This document shows, piece after piece, positions 53,095-64,000 of a stretch of DNA of 64,000 nucleotides. The number at the start of each line of letters is the position of its first letter. Position 1 is the stretch's first letter. The translations under genes and the position numbers were made by a program. The notes beneath the pieces are model-generated. The model made no database searches and was not told where the DNA came from. It saw only the letters and a program-made list of their open reading frames with translations. The DNA comes from Allofrancisella frigidaquae (GTDB lineage Bacteria > Pseudomonadota > Gammaproteobacteria > Francisellales > Francisellaceae), in assembly GCF_012222825.1 (NCBI RefSeq), contig NZ_CP038017.1:1-64000 (forward strand). The letters are read 5' to 3'.

Positions 53095-54434
53095 GAGCCT
53101 TTCCACTTAACTGTGTAAATTCACTTACATGAATCTCTGAATTCTATGCTCAAACTCGATAGCGAAATAAGGCATAGCCTCATTCCAATATTTAACAGGC
53201 ATAGACCATTTTTTAGTCAAATAATCTATAGCCAAGTACAAAGATTTGAAAACAGAGTCATCTTTAGGAAATAGCTTTTTATTCTTAATGACTTTCCTAA
53301 ACTGGCTATTAAGCGATTCAATCGCATTAGTAGTGTAAATAACTTTACGAATTTTTGGAGGATATTGCAAGAATACAGTTAAATTATCCCAATTATTTAT
53401 CCATGACTTTGAAATTAAAGGATATTTAGTATCATATTTATTTGCAAAGTTATCAAGCTCAGATTGAGCTATTGCAATGGTATCAGCATCATATATTTTC
53501 TTTAACTCTCTAGCTACCTCTTTCTTGTCTTTATATGGCACATACTTAAGACTATTACGAATTTGATGAACGATACAAAGCTGATGCTTTGTCTCAGGGT
53601 ATATAGCTTGTATAGCATCAGACATGCCTTTTAAATTATCAGTACATGCTATAAATATATCCTGTAAGCCTCTATTCTTTAATTCAGTAAAAACACTAAG
53701 CCAATATTTAGCACCTTCATTTTGACTGATCCAAAGACCTAATACATCCTTATGACCAGTTAACGATATGCCAAGAGCCACATACACAGCTTTATTAATA
53801 ATATGCTTGTCTTCTCTAACTTTAACGACTATACAGTCAAAAAACACTATTGGATAAACTGACTCTAAAGGTCTATTTTGCCATGCTTTAACATCATCAA
53901 TAATAGCTTCTGTAACATCACTTATAAAGCTTGTACTTATCTTTGTATCATATAACTCAAATAACTGTTGTTGGATATCTGTAGTACTCATACCTTTAGC
54001 ATACAAAGATATAATTTTTTGGTCTAAGCCGTTTATCTTGGTGACTCTTTTGGGAACTATTTGAGGTTCAAAGTCACTATCTCTATCTCGTGGAACTGAT
54101 ATTTCCAAATTACCTGTGTCTGTAGCTAATGTCTTGTTACTATAGCCATTCCTAGCATTTGATGAATTAGTCCTTTGGTGTTTTGAATAACCAAGATGAC
54201 TATTCATTTCTGCATCTAGTGCTTTTTCTAATAATCGTTTTGTTAGTTGCTTTAGCAAACCATCTTTCTCAAACATTTGATTAATATCAACACCTGAATC
54301 TATTATTTGATCTGCAATAGCTGTGTAAATATCTTCTGACTTCTTATTCTTAGACATTGTTTCTATCCTTAATATTTCGCTAGAAATAATCTAGCAGGTT
54401 AATTAAGAATTTACACATTTATTTGGAAAGTCCC
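53095..54434 (-). mobile_element. IS256-family insertion sequence, copy 1
   Basis: The element is 1340 bp. Its ends form 28-bp inverted repeats with 23 matches: GAGCCTTTCCACTTAACTG at the left against GGGACTTTCCAAATAAATG read inward from the right. It carries one transposase gene and interrupts RHS gene B. The 8-bp duplication AACTTGTA flanks it. It is the same length as copy 2 and the two appear identical. Confidence 0.95.
53125..54357 (-). CDS. IS256-family (mutator-type) transposase, copy 1
   Basis: The 410-residue DDE transposase has catalytic D174 (VFFDCIV), D240 (ACTDNLKG) and E347 (NAIESLNSQ). It is full length and identical in protein sequence to copy 2, indicating recent transposition. 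Confidence 0.95.
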   Translation of the reverse strand: MSKNKKSEDIYTAIADQIIDSGVDINQMFEKDGLLKQLTKRLLEKALDAEMNSHLGYSKHQRTNSSNARNGYSNKTLATDTGNLEISVPRDRDSDFEPQIVPKRVTKINGLDQKIISLYAKGMSTTDIQQQLFELYDTKISTSFISDVTEAIIDDVKAWQNRPLESVYPIVFFDCIVVKVREDKHIINKAVYVALGISLTGHKDVLGLWISQNEGAKYWLSVFTELKNRGLQDIFIACTDNLKGMSDAIQAIYPETKHQLCIVHQIRNSLKYVPYKDKKEVARELKKIYDADTIAIAQSELDNFANKYDTKYPLISKSWINNWDNLTVFLQYPPKIRKVIYTTNAIESLNSQFRKVIKNKKLFPKDDSVFKSLYLAIDYLTKKWSMPVKYWNEAMPYFAIEFEHRIQRFM

Positions 54435-54783
54435 AACTTGTAGTGCCAAGCTCTGGGTCGTTTTGGGACATTAACCAATTTAAATGAGTAGAATCTGTGT
54501 AGTTATAATTTCTATTTTCTCCACCTTGAGATAAAGATAGAAGTCTACCTTCATTATCATAAAGAGCAGTATTACTTATAGATTGCCTAGTTTTACTTAA
54601 TAAAATTGGTTCGTCAAAACCTTGTCTATAACTGTATGTGGTTGTTCCATTTGGACTAGTAACTTTTTTTACTGCATTTCCATTACTTCCAGTATATTGA
54701 GCGGTCCATGTGTAACTAGCAAAAGAGTTCAATGCTCCAAGAAGCCCTAAAGTAGCCAAAAATATTTTTTTTATATATCTCAT
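54435..54783 (-). pseudogene. RHS gene B, N-terminal part
   Basis: The fragment starts with a Sec signal peptide (MRYIKK to about residue 22, ending NSFAS), then YD-type sequence TTTYSYRQGFDEP and NTALYDNEGRLL. It stops at IS copy 1. Adding back the toxin-bearing part at 53086 restores a 786-codon frame. An AAGGGG site lies upstream, 11 bases after the end of RHS gene A, so the two genes formed an operon. Confidence 0.85.
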
Positions 54784-54794
54784 TTCGCTACCCC

Positions 54795-55330
54795 TTAAAA
54801 TGAACTAGTATCTTTAATTAATTGAATTGGTCTACCCAATATGTCATAAGTGTAAATATCTCCAGTTGAGCACTGGTTTATTGATAAGCACGGATAACTA
54901 GTAAATACTTTATTATTAACGATATCGTATTTATAAACTTGTGCAATTGAACCAGATGAATTCCTAACACTTGAGGTTTTATTTATCACTTTACCAAAAC
55001 CGTCATAGTTTATTACCGTAGCAACTTGACCTTGATACTTAGTGACAGTTAAACCATTATTACTATAAGCATAGCTAATAGAATAACCTGCTGGAGGAGT
55101 GATTAAAGTTGGACGGCCATTTATATCATAATAATATTTAGTTGTGTTACCTTCTGGATCTGTTTTGCTTAATACAAGCCCTCTATAATCATAACTATAA
55201 ACTGTTTTACTACCCTTAGGGTCAATTACAACTGTAGGTTTACCATATTGATAACCTTGATATTTTGTAGTATTACCATTAGCGTCCATTGAAGTTGCTA
55301 AATTACCGTTAGAATCATAAGTGTATTTTG
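54795..55330 (-). pseudogene. RHS gene A, C-terminal part
   Basis: The fragment carries YD repeats (TYDSNGN, YSYDYRGLVLSKTDPEGN, YYYDINGRP) and ends without a toxin tip. It is cut from its 5' half by IS copy 2 and lacks its own start: the first ATG, at 55289, is internal. Rejoined with 58095-56679 it gives a 650-residue protein. Confidence 0.85.
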
Positions 55331-55338
55331 TTTCTACA
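55331..55338. repeat. Target-site duplication of IS copy 2, left
   Basis: TTTCTACA is repeated at 56679-56686, bracketing IS copy 2. It differs from the copy 1 duplication, which shows two separate insertion events. Confidence 0.9.
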
Positions 55339-56678
55339 GAGCCTTTCCACTTAACTGTGTAAATTCACTTACATGAATCTCTGAATTCTATGCTCAAACT
55401 CGATAGCGAAATAAGGCATAGCCTCATTCCAATATTTAACAGGCATAGACCATTTTTTAGTCAAATAATCTATAGCCAAGTACAAAGATTTGAAAACAGA
55501 GTCATCTTTAGGAAATAGCTTTTTATTCTTAATGACTTTCCTAAACTGGCTATTAAGCGATTCAATCGCATTAGTAGTGTAAATAACTTTACGAATTTTT
55601 GGAGGATATTGCAAGAATACAGTTAAATTATCCCAATTATTTATCCATGACTTTGAAATTAAAGGATATTTAGTATCATATTTATTTGCAAAGTTATCAA
55701 GCTCAGATTGAGCTATTGCAATGGTATCAGCATCATATATTTTCTTTAACTCTCTAGCTACCTCTTTCTTGTCTTTATATGGCACATACTTAAGACTATT
55801 ACGAATTTGATGAACGATACAAAGCTGATGCTTTGTCTCAGGGTATATAGCTTGTATAGCATCAGACATGCCTTTTAAATTATCAGTACATGCTATAAAT
55901 ATATCCTGTAAGCCTCTATTCTTTAATTCAGTAAAAACACTAAGCCAATATTTAGCACCTTCATTTTGACTGATCCAAAGACCTAATACATCCTTATGAC
56001 CAGTTAACGATATGCCAAGAGCCACATACACAGCTTTATTAATAATATGCTTGTCTTCTCTAACTTTAACGACTATACAGTCAAAAAACACTATTGGATA
56101 AACTGACTCTAAAGGTCTATTTTGCCATGCTTTAACATCATCAATAATAGCTTCTGTAACATCACTTATAAAGCTTGTACTTATCTTTGTATCATATAAC
56201 TCAAATAACTGTTGTTGGATATCTGTAGTACTCATACCTTTAGCATACAAAGATATAATTTTTTGGTCTAAGCCGTTTATCTTGGTGACTCTTTTGGGAA
56301 CTATTTGAGGTTCAAAGTCACTATCTCTATCTCGTGGAACTGATATTTCCAAATTACCTGTGTCTGTAGCTAATGTCTTGTTACTATAGCCATTCCTAGC
56401 ATTTGATGAATTAGTCCTTTGGTGTTTTGAATAACCAAGATGACTATTCATTTCTGCATCTAGTGCTTTTTCTAATAATCGTTTTGTTAGTTGCTTTAGC
56501 AAACCATCTTTCTCAAACATTTGATTAATATCAACACCTGAATCTATTATTTGATCTGCAATAGCTGTGTAAATATCTTCTGACTTCTTATTCTTAGACA
56601 TTGTTTCTATCCTTAATATTTCGCTAGAAATAATCTAGCAGGTTAATTAAGAATTTACACATTTATTTGGAAAGTCCC
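55339..56678 (-). mobile_element. IS256-family insertion sequence, copy 2
   Basis: A second 1340-bp element with the same 28-bp inverted repeats and the same orientation as copy 1, interrupting RHS gene A. The two copies enclose 904 bp but have different 8-bp duplications, so they are not a composite transposon that moved together. Confidence 0.95.
55369..56601 (-). CDS. IS256-family (mutator-type) transposase, copy 2
   Basis: The 410 residues are identical to copy 1, with the same DDE residues D174, D240 and E347 and an intact reading frame. Confidence 0.95.
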   Translation of the reverse strand: MSKNKKSEDIYTAIADQIIDSGVDINQMFEKDGLLKQLTKRLLEKALDAEMNSHLGYSKHQRTNSSNARNGYSNKTLATDTGNLEISVPRDRDSDFEPQIVPKRVTKINGLDQKIISLYAKGMSTTDIQQQLFELYDTKISTSFISDVTEAIIDDVKAWQNRPLESVYPIVFFDCIVVKVREDKHIINKAVYVALGISLTGHKDVLGLWISQNEGAKYWLSVFTELKNRGLQDIFIACTDNLKGMSDAIQAIYPETKHQLCIVHQIRNSLKYVPYKDKKEVARELKKIYDADTIAIAQSELDNFANKYDTKYPLISKSWINNWDNLTVFLQYPPKIRKVIYTTNAIESLNSQFRKVIKNKKLFPKDDSVFKSLYLAIDYLTKKWSMPVKYWNEAMPYFAIEFEHRIQRFM

Positions 56679-58095
56679 TTTCTACACCATCGTTAGTACT
56701 AGATATCAAGTATCCTTCGCTATCATATTGGTTTACAATAGTATGCAAAACTTTACCACTACTATCAGTAACTTGTATTTTTTTAGGCTTAACCATATGC
56801 CCATGAGTAGCTGAAGCTTGAAGTTCCAAATATGTAGTTTTAGTAATCCTAATTTGTCCATCTGAAGCAGTTTCAGTAATCGTTTGGGGATACAAATATG
56901 CATTAAAATCAGCAAACTTTTTAGAAATAGTAACTCCATCTTGCGTAATTGTTTGCTCTATTAAATATGGTGTTGCATTTGCTGTATAATTCCATGTATT
57001 TACTTCATCGTATACAACATTACCACTTTTATCGAGTTTTTTATGTTCCTTATATGTGCCGTTCCCAGGATCTGCAGAAATGGTATAGTGTTTTGGGTAA
57101 CCTAAATATTTATCTACACTACCATTCATATGTGTAATAGTGTTGTTAGTATAACTGGAATCTACTGAAAAAGACTCTCTAGGAGATTGAGTCAGGTTTG
57201 CTCCAGAGTAATTAACATAAGGAAACTGATGTTTTGATGTTAGGCTCCCATATGTATACGTGATTCCATTAACATCTGTTATATGAGAAAAATCAAACTT
57301 AATTTGTCTGCCATCTGGATACTTGACATTTTGTAAGAAACCATTTCCTGAATTACGACCAAATGTCCAAACCCTACCTTGATTATCTGATATTTTAGTA
57401 TAATAAACCGCTGTACATTTATAAAATTGCTGTCCACGAGCATGCTCCTCATAGACCCGCGTTGAACTTATATTAAAGCTAACCTCGTAACCATTAGAAA
57501 GGCTTATTTTAGTTACATATAAACCAGTTAAACCTAAACCATAATCACACAATTTTTCACTTGTATGAGGTTCAATCATGTATTTAGCATTACTATATGA
57601 AAACGTTACTTTAGATTTTTTATGTGGACTATAAATATAGCCTTCATATCCATGGAAAGCATCACCTGTATATAAAACTCCATCGCTTGAGTAAATAGAA
57701 AATACTCCGCTGCCATTTACAGTCCCATGAAAATGAGTGTTTGAGACAGCGCTACCTCCATTTGCCCCTGAAGATAAAGTATTAACACCTCCATTTACAT
57801 CTCTGACAAAACCAATTAAATTTTTATTTCCTAACCCAATTGTAATAATTAAAGGAACAGAGAGTTGACCATTATTACTAATATACGCACTATAATTAAA
57901 ATTTAAGCCATCATCTAAAGAAGTGCTAATTATAGGTATTTCTTTAGTGAAATCACCAGTTTCTGGTTGATAGCTCATTATTTGAGTATTGTTCGTTACA
58001 GGAAAAGATAAGTTATTATCACTACCTGATTTAAGTTTTTGAGCGGCAAAGACTACAGAAAATAAACCAAAATACAAAACAAAAAAATTTTTCAT
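56679..58095 (-). pseudogene. RHS gene A, N-terminal part
   Basis: From ATG 58095 the fragment begins with a Sec signal peptide (MKNFFVLYF to about residue 18, VVFAAQ). A beta-rich RHS/TcC-like shell domain of about 450 residues follows, with sequences such as YNYLLC-free SYQPETGDFTKEIP at the front and GRVWTFG and YPDGRQIKF motifs. It ends at IS copy 2. A longer frame starting at 58164 would put a second hydrophobic segment in front and is less likely. Confidence 0.85.
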
Positions 58096-58361
58096 ATATG
58101 TTAAAACTCTATGTTTATTAATTATAATTAAATAATAACATAATAAAAAATTATATTTCACCAAAAAATTTAAACTTTTGTGTCTTGCTTACAATAATAT
58201 TACATCTATATTTAATGGTCGTTAGATTGTAGTCTGAGAGTTTACTAAATAATTGAAATGGAGCCCTGAGTGTAGTTTATTAGGTTTTATCGGTAAAGTT
58301 TTGCTTCAATTCTATTTATACTATATTATTTTTACTAATTTAATTTAAAACCTGGTTATTA

Positions 58362-59549
58362 ATGTTTTCTAGATCTTTCGGTAGCGCTTTATTGATAATA
58401 GGCACAACTATTGGTGCAGGCATGCTTTCTTTGCCTTTAGTTGTAGCATCATGTGGGTTTATAGTAGCTATTATTTTGCTAGTTATGTCATGGAGTGTGA
58501 TGTATATCACAGCTATAAGATTATTGAATGTTTGTGCAAAATATCCGTTAGGTGTAAATTTTACAACTATGATGCAATCAAAAGTGCCTAAAGTATATCA
58601 GATATCTTTCAGTGTAATATATTTGCTTTTATTGTATTCTTTGATGTCAGCCTATACCACGCAAGGTGCTGAGTTGGTTAATTATGCTTATACTGCTATA
58701 GCACCTACAAAAAATAATGTATTTTTACCTGCTTTAATTTTTATTCTGATTTTTAGTTCATTTATGTATAGTTATAGGATCTCAGATTATACAAATAGAT
58801 TTTTTGTTTTTCTAAAATTTATCTTCTTTATTTTGGCTATAGCTATTATGTTGCTATATATAAATCCAGTTTATTTAAATAGTATGCCTTTATCTTTATT
58901 AGCAATAGTTTTTGCATGGCCCACATTGCTACCATCATTTGGATTTCATAATGTTATACCAGTACTTTATGAATATCAGCAGGCAGATATAAAGAGTATC
59001 CGTAAAAGTATATTTATTGGGAGTATAAGTGTATTAGCGATTTATATAGTCTGGTTGCTTTTAGCTTTGGCATTGATTCCTCAACAAGGTTTGCATAGCT
59101 ATCAAACATTGTTTTTATCAGGAAACAATACACCAAGCGGCTTTGTAGAACAAATTAAAACAATTTCAAACTCAAACTTGTTAGAGCTAGGTTTAAATAT
59201 ATTTATTCATATTGCAATTATTACCTCTTTTATTGGAGTTGGTATTTCACTAATACACTATATGAAAGATTTATTTATAAAAAACGGAAAAAACATAAGT
59301 AACTTGGGTTTAAGTTTAATTTGTTTTGTGCCACCCCTTATATTTACAGTTTTTTATCCTAAAGGTTTTATACTAGCTTTGCAGTATGCAGCTATATTTG
59401 CGGTAATAATATTTGTTTATACACCGATATTCCTTAGTAGAAGCATAGATTCAAAAACGATGTCTTTAAATTTTTACGCTATAGCGCTAGGTAGTGCTGT
59501 AATTATATGTCAAATAGTTAATTTATATTTTGATATTAACCCTTTTTAA
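58362..59549 (+). CDS. Aromatic amino-acid permease (HAAAP family)
   Basis: The 395-residue inner-membrane protein has 11 helices, with the family N-terminus GSALLIIGTTIGAGMLSLPLV near 6-26, as in TyrP, Mtr and TnaB. It likely imports tyrosine or tryptophan. It is followed 80 bases later by obgE in the same direction. Confidence 0.9.
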   Translation: MFSRSFGSALLIIGTTIGAGMLSLPLVVASCGFIVAIILLVMSWSVMYITAIRLLNVCAKYPLGVNFTTMMQSKVPKVYQISFSVIYLLLLYSLMSAYTTQGAELVNYAYTAIAPTKNNVFLPALIFILIFSSFMYSYRISDYTNRFFVFLKFIFFILAIAIMLLYINPVYLNSMPLSLLAIVFAWPTLLPSFGFHNVIPVLYEYQQADIKSIRKSIFIGSISVLAIYIVWLLLALALIPQQGLHSYQTLFLSGNNTPSGFVEQIKTISNSNLLELGLNIFIHIAIITSFIGVGISLIHYMKDLFIKNGKNISNLGLSLICFVPPLIFTVFYPKGFILALQYAAIFAVIIFVYTPIFLSRSIDSKTMSLNFYAIALGSAVIICQIVNLYFDINPF

Positions 59550-59593
59550 AGTTTCTAAATTAGAAATGATAATTTGCTGCTTAAGGTATATAA

Positions 59594-60634
<1,041 letters not shown>

Positions 60635-60640
60635 TAATCA

Positions 60641-62515
60641 ATGAAACTAAAAAATTTGATATTTGGTTCACCTATTCCTACAGCTAAACAACAAGAGCAA
60701 AAAATAGGAATACTCTCTGGGTTTGCAATTTTATCCTCAAATGCTTTATCTTCAGTGTCATATGCTACTGGTGAGGTTTTTATAATTCTGGCAGTAGCAG
60801 GGACAATAGCAGTAACACAATACTCTATGTTGGTATCAATGATGATAGTGTTGTTGATACTTTTAATGGGTTTTTCATATGCCCAAGTTATTAAAGCGCA
60901 CCCCGAAGGAGGAGGCTCTTACTCAATTGTTAAAAATAATTTTAATGAAAAGCTACTTTTACTGACAGCAGCATCTTTGATTATAGACTATATTCTTACA
61001 GTAGCAGTATCTGTTTCTACTGCATCTGTAGCTATTGGATCAGCGTTTCCAGTAGTTGGCAAGTATACTGTAGAAATCTCTTTAGCTTTGCTTATATTGC
61101 TTATGATAATAAACCTTCGAGGGGTTCGTTCTACAGCAAGAATATTCGCATGGCCAACTTATATGTTTGTTATTTCAATAATGTTTTTGATAGTGGTTGG
61201 TTTATACAAATATCATGCTGGTACTTTGACAGAGTTCGTTTACAGTGATTCTTATGTAAAAAATATACAAAACTCAACAGGATTACTGACTATAACCCTT
61301 ATATTAAGAGCTTTTTCATCAGGTAGTACAGCTTTGACTGGTATTGAATCTTATGCCAATGGAGTCTCTACCTACAAATCACCAATGCTTACTAGAGCTC
61401 TAGTTGGGCTTATTTTTATGACGTTATTTTCTATGGTGATGTTTGCTGGTGTAACTTTCATAGCTACTCAAACTAAGATTCTACCAGGTTTTTCGGAGAG
61501 CGTATTATCCCAAATAGCTCACCAAGTTTTAGGAAATGGGGTTAGTTATTACTTTTTACAAGCATCAACTTGTTTAATTCTATTGATGGCAGCAAATACA
61601 TGTTTTACAGGCTTTCCAACTTTAGCTTCTATTATGAGTAAAGATGGTTACTTACCCGAGCAGCTCCAGCGTGTAGGAGATAGATTAGCTTTTAGGAATG
61701 GTATAGTAATGCTGACATTACTTTCAGCTACTTTAGTTATCATTTTTGAGGCGAAAGTTAGTAAACTTATACCACTATATGCTTTTGGAGTATTTATAGC
61801 ATTTACTCTTTGTCAAGCAGGTTTAGTTAAGTTTTGGTACAAGAATAAACGTTTATACAAGAGCTGGAGTATAAGAGCTTTTATAAACGCTTTTGGCTGT
61901 GTGGCAACTTTTATAGTGTTAATAACTACAGTTGAAAGTAAATTTTTTGAAGGTGTTTGGATCGTTATAATAGCAATCGCGGTCATAATGTATGGCTTAT
62001 TTAGAATAAAAAATCATTATAATAGGCGGGAAGAAAACCTTACACTTAGTGTAGATGAGGCGATAGTGAACGCTTGTGTGCATGAAAAATTAAAGCCAAA
62101 AATTGTGCTTTTAGTTTCTCGTATCCATCGCGGTACAATAGAAGCACTTCAATTAGCAAGAAATTTGTCTGATGACATCACACCTGTATTTGTATCAGCT
62201 GATGAGGACAAAATTAATAAAATAAAAGCGCAATGGAAAAGTTTAGCTTTTGAAGAACGGCTTTTAATATTAAGACCCGTTTACAATTCATTTATTACAC
62301 CAATATTACAAATATTACGCAAAAATGACCTTAGAGATCCTGATAGAGGCTACTCAATAGTAGTTATCCCAGAGGTTGTTAACATTAAATGGTGGCATTT
62401 TTTATTACATAACCAAAACTCTAGAATGCTAAAATTAGCTATAGCAGCAATGGATAAAAAAGAAGAAAAAACTGCAACTAGAGTTGTAATATCTGTCCCC
62501 TATAAGGCAGAATAA
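60641..62515 (+). CDS. APC-superfamily permease with long C-terminal domain
   Basis: The 624-residue inner-membrane protein has about 12 helices, beginning GFAILSSNALSSVSYATGE near 23-41, typical of the APC group. A cytoplasmic domain of about 140 residues follows the last helix (from about 480), possibly regulatory. Substrate is unknown. It starts 6 bases after obgE and ends with its stop directly before the next ATG. Confidence 0.9.
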   Translation: MKLKNLIFGSPIPTAKQQEQKIGILSGFAILSSNALSSVSYATGEVFIILAVAGTIAVTQYSMLVSMMIVLLILLMGFSYAQVIKAHPEGGGSYSIVKNNFNEKLLLLTAASLIIDYILTVAVSVSTASVAIGSAFPVVGKYTVEISLALLILLMIINLRGVRSTARIFAWPTYMFVISIMFLIVVGLYKYHAGTLTEFVYSDSYVKNIQNSTGLLTITLILRAFSSGSTALTGIESYANGVSTYKSPMLTRALVGLIFMTLFSMVMFAGVTFIATQTKILPGFSESVLSQIAHQVLGNGVSYYFLQASTCLILLMAANTCFTGFPTLASIMSKDGYLPEQLQRVGDRLAFRNGIVMLTLLSATLVIIFEAKVSKLIPLYAFGVFIAFTLCQAGLVKFWYKNKRLYKSWSIRAFINAFGCVATFIVLITTVESKFFEGVWIVIIAIAVIMYGLFRIKNHYNRREENLTLSVDEAIVNACVHEKLKPKIVLLVSRIHRGTIEALQLARNLSDDITPVFVSADEDKINKIKAQWKSLAFEERLLILRPVYNSFITPILQILRKNDLRDPDRGYSIVVIPEVVNIKWWHFLLHNQNSRMLKLAIAAMDKKEEKTATRVVISVPYKAE

Positions 62516-64000
62516 ATGGTTTTAGTTAAAGGTGTTTGGTTAGTAACCAAGCCTTTTTGGGTAAATAATTTAAATTTTAGAACCCTTCTAGCTTTATTGT
62601 GTTGTATCCTACTAGAATTTATAAGCGTTAGTTTAAGTGTTTATTTAAACTATTGGAACGTTGATTTTTATAACTCTTTGCAACAATATAACTATCAGTT
62701 GCTGGTGTATCAATTAATGAAATTTATTTTCATAATCTTTTTTATGTTAGCTAATAGTTTTGCATTATACGTTATTAGTCAGATTTTTGTTATAAGAATG
62801 CGAGAGTATCTGACAAATTTTTATACAAAATATTGGCTATATTCTAAGACCTATTATGTATCAGATTTGGGAGAGTATGATAACCCTGATGAGCGTATAA
62901 GTTATGATATAAAAGAGTTAGTAAATCTTCTTAAATATTTATTCTTGGGTTTTGTTGGTAGTGTTTTAACGTTTGTTTTATTCTCTTGGATTTTATGGCA
63001 TCTTTCAGGAAGTTTTACATTTAACTTTTATGGATATCAATTAACCATACATGGGTATCTATTTTGGTTTGCGGTGTTACTAGCTGCTGTAAATATACTA
63101 ATGGTGATAAAAGTTGGCAAGCCACTTAGAAAACTTGTATATGATAGGCAAAAATACGAAGCAGAATTTAGGTTTGGGTTAGCTACAATTAGAAATAATA
63201 GTTATCATATACATGATAATAGTCTTGAAAAGGTTAAATTTCTAAAATCAAAGACTAATTTTAAATACGTAGTAGATAACTTTTACACTTTAACTTTTAG
63301 AGAGATCAAAATAAGTCTAGTAACAAGCCTGTTTTCCCAAATTTATGGAATAATAGGAATATTTTTATCGTTGCCTAGATATTTTGCAAGAGCTTTAAGT
63401 TTCGGACAAATTATGCAGATTAATGCTGCCTTTTTAAAGGTAGTTTCTCCATTATTATTTTTTGTATATAGTTATGAGCAAGTCACAGAATTAAAAACAA
63501 ATGTCAAAAGATTAATAGAGTTAAAAAAGCAAATAGATAATTCTAATGATAAAAAACTATACACCATAGATACTTCCCAAAAAGAACTTTTAAAAATAGA
63601 AAATTTAACTGTATCTAACCCTCAAAAGGTTTTATTTACAGATTTAAACTTTTCGCTAAAAAATAGACAAAGCTTGTTGGTACAAGGCAAAACAGGGGTA
63701 GGAAAAACTATGTTACTTAAGGTAATTAAAGGAGCGTATAAGAATTTTGAAGGAAAAGTTTGTTATAACACTAAACCTCAGATTTTATTTCTAACATCTA
63801 GAGTATATTTTCCTAAAGATGATTTTAAACGAGCAATATTTTCACCATTAATGACGAATATACCTAGTGATAAAGACTTTATACATATACTTAAAGAGTT
63901 AGATTTGCTTTATTTGCAAAAATTTATTGGTCAGTGTTATAACTGGAACAATGTACTTTCAGAAGGAGAGCAGCAAAAATTAGCTTTTTGTAAACTATTT
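62516..64000 (+). CDS. SbmA/YddA-like ABC transporter, 5' part
   Basis: The ATG follows the preceding stop without a gap. The 495 codons seen give about six membrane helices in an ABC transmembrane region of the ABCD/SbmA/YddA type, with the family phrase LNYWNVDFYNSLQQYN near 41-56. An ABC ATPase domain follows with Walker A GKTGVGKT near 390 and the signature LSEGEQQKLAF close to the window end. Walker B lies beyond the edge. SbmA-like proteins import peptides; YddA function is not established. Confidence 0.85.
   Translation, partial: MVLVKGVWLVTKPFWVNNLNFRTLLALLCCILLEFISVSLSVYLNYWNVDFYNSLQQYNYQLLVYQLMKFIFIIFFMLANSFALYVISQIFVIRMREYLTNFYTKYWLYSKTYYVSDLGEYDNPDERISYDIKELVNLLKYLFLGFVGSVLTFVLFSWILWHLSGSFTFNFYGYQLTIHGYLFWFAVLLAAVNILMVIKVGKPLRKLVYDRQKYEAEFRFGLATIRNNSYHIHDNSLEKVKFLKSKTNFKYVVDNFYTLTFREIKISLVTSLFSQIYGIIGIFLSLPRYFARALSFGQIMQINAAFLKVVSPLLFFVYSYEQVTELKTNVKRLIELKKQIDNSNDKKLYTIDTSQKELLKIENLTVSNPQKVLFTDLNFSLKNRQSLLVQGKTGVGKTMLLKVIKGAYKNFEGKVCYNTKPQILFLTSRVYFPKDDFKRAIFSPLMTNIPSDKDFIHILKELDLLYLQKFIGQCYNWNNVLSEGEQQKLAFCKLF

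Noticed and set aside
53087-56686. Composite transposon formed by the two IS256 copies
   Set aside because: Each copy has its own, different 8-bp duplication and the middle segment is native RHS sequence, so the elements inserted separately.

Overview
The window is a low-GC gammaproteobacterial chromosome segment, most likely from the genus Francisella and probably an environmental or aquatic member rather than classical F. tularensis. The evidence is a Francisella-like 16S rRNA, a tmRNA tag ending in NFAAVAKAA, a tandem set of DUF3568-type lipoproteins, an IS5-family remnant resembling ISFtu2, an acyl-protein-thioesterase-like carboxylesterase, and numbering that starts at dnaA. The genus call is from memory of these families; no search was run.

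Layout. 1-2617: dnaA and dnaN. 2928-5123: secreted two-CBM GH18 chitinase. 5428-7793: two minus-strand genes (a secreted orphan and a glycosyltransferase-toxin-like protein) bracketed by an 18-bp inverted repeat; the second has a six-copy 8-bp tandem repeat just upstream of its start. 8073-8494: tmRNA. 8689-14241: pyrimidine block carA-carB-pyrB on the minus strand. 14721-18192: secreted GDSL hydrolase and an RNase II-family enzyme. 18193-18585: intergenic region with three perfect DnaA boxes around an A-rich stretch. 18586-20989: carboxylesterase, hemC, crcB, lipoprotein, tightly packed. 21053-21220: a 55-residue zinc-ribbon protein. 21350-26319: two-domain ABC permease, ATPase with an extra C-terminal domain, and an outer-membrane protein. 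26540-30451: cation/proton antiporter, gamma-carbonic anhydrase, lolB, ispE, tRNA-Gln. 30556-42389: M14 peptidase, YggT and DUF167 proteins, GNAT plus RimK-like ATP-grasp pair, comEC, YoaK-like protein, ClC channel, three DUF3568 lipoproteins, amino-acid permease.

42479-44419 is accessory: a protein with a clan-CD protease-like His/Cys arrangement next to a broken IS5 transposase. 44783-49676 is a complete rRNA operon (16S, tRNA-Ile, tRNA-Ala, 23S, 5S). 49707-58095 is a second accessory island: a membrane protein, a candidate immunity gene, and two adjacent RHS/YD-repeat genes with Sec signal peptides. Each RHS gene is interrupted by an identical 1340-bp IS256-family element with its own 8-bp target duplication. 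Removing the elements on paper restores both reading frames (650 and 785 residues). The second RHS protein ends in an ADP-ribosyltransferase-like toxin tip. 58362-64000 returns to housekeeping: aromatic amino-acid permease, obgE, an APC permease and the 5' part of an SbmA/YddA-like ABC exporter cut by the window edge.

The most unusual items are the split RHS pair and its IS insertions, the DnaA-box cluster 18 kb from dnaA, the possible clan-CD protease effector, and the inverted-repeat-flanked cassette with a possible phase-variable promoter. No CRISPR array or prophage was seen.
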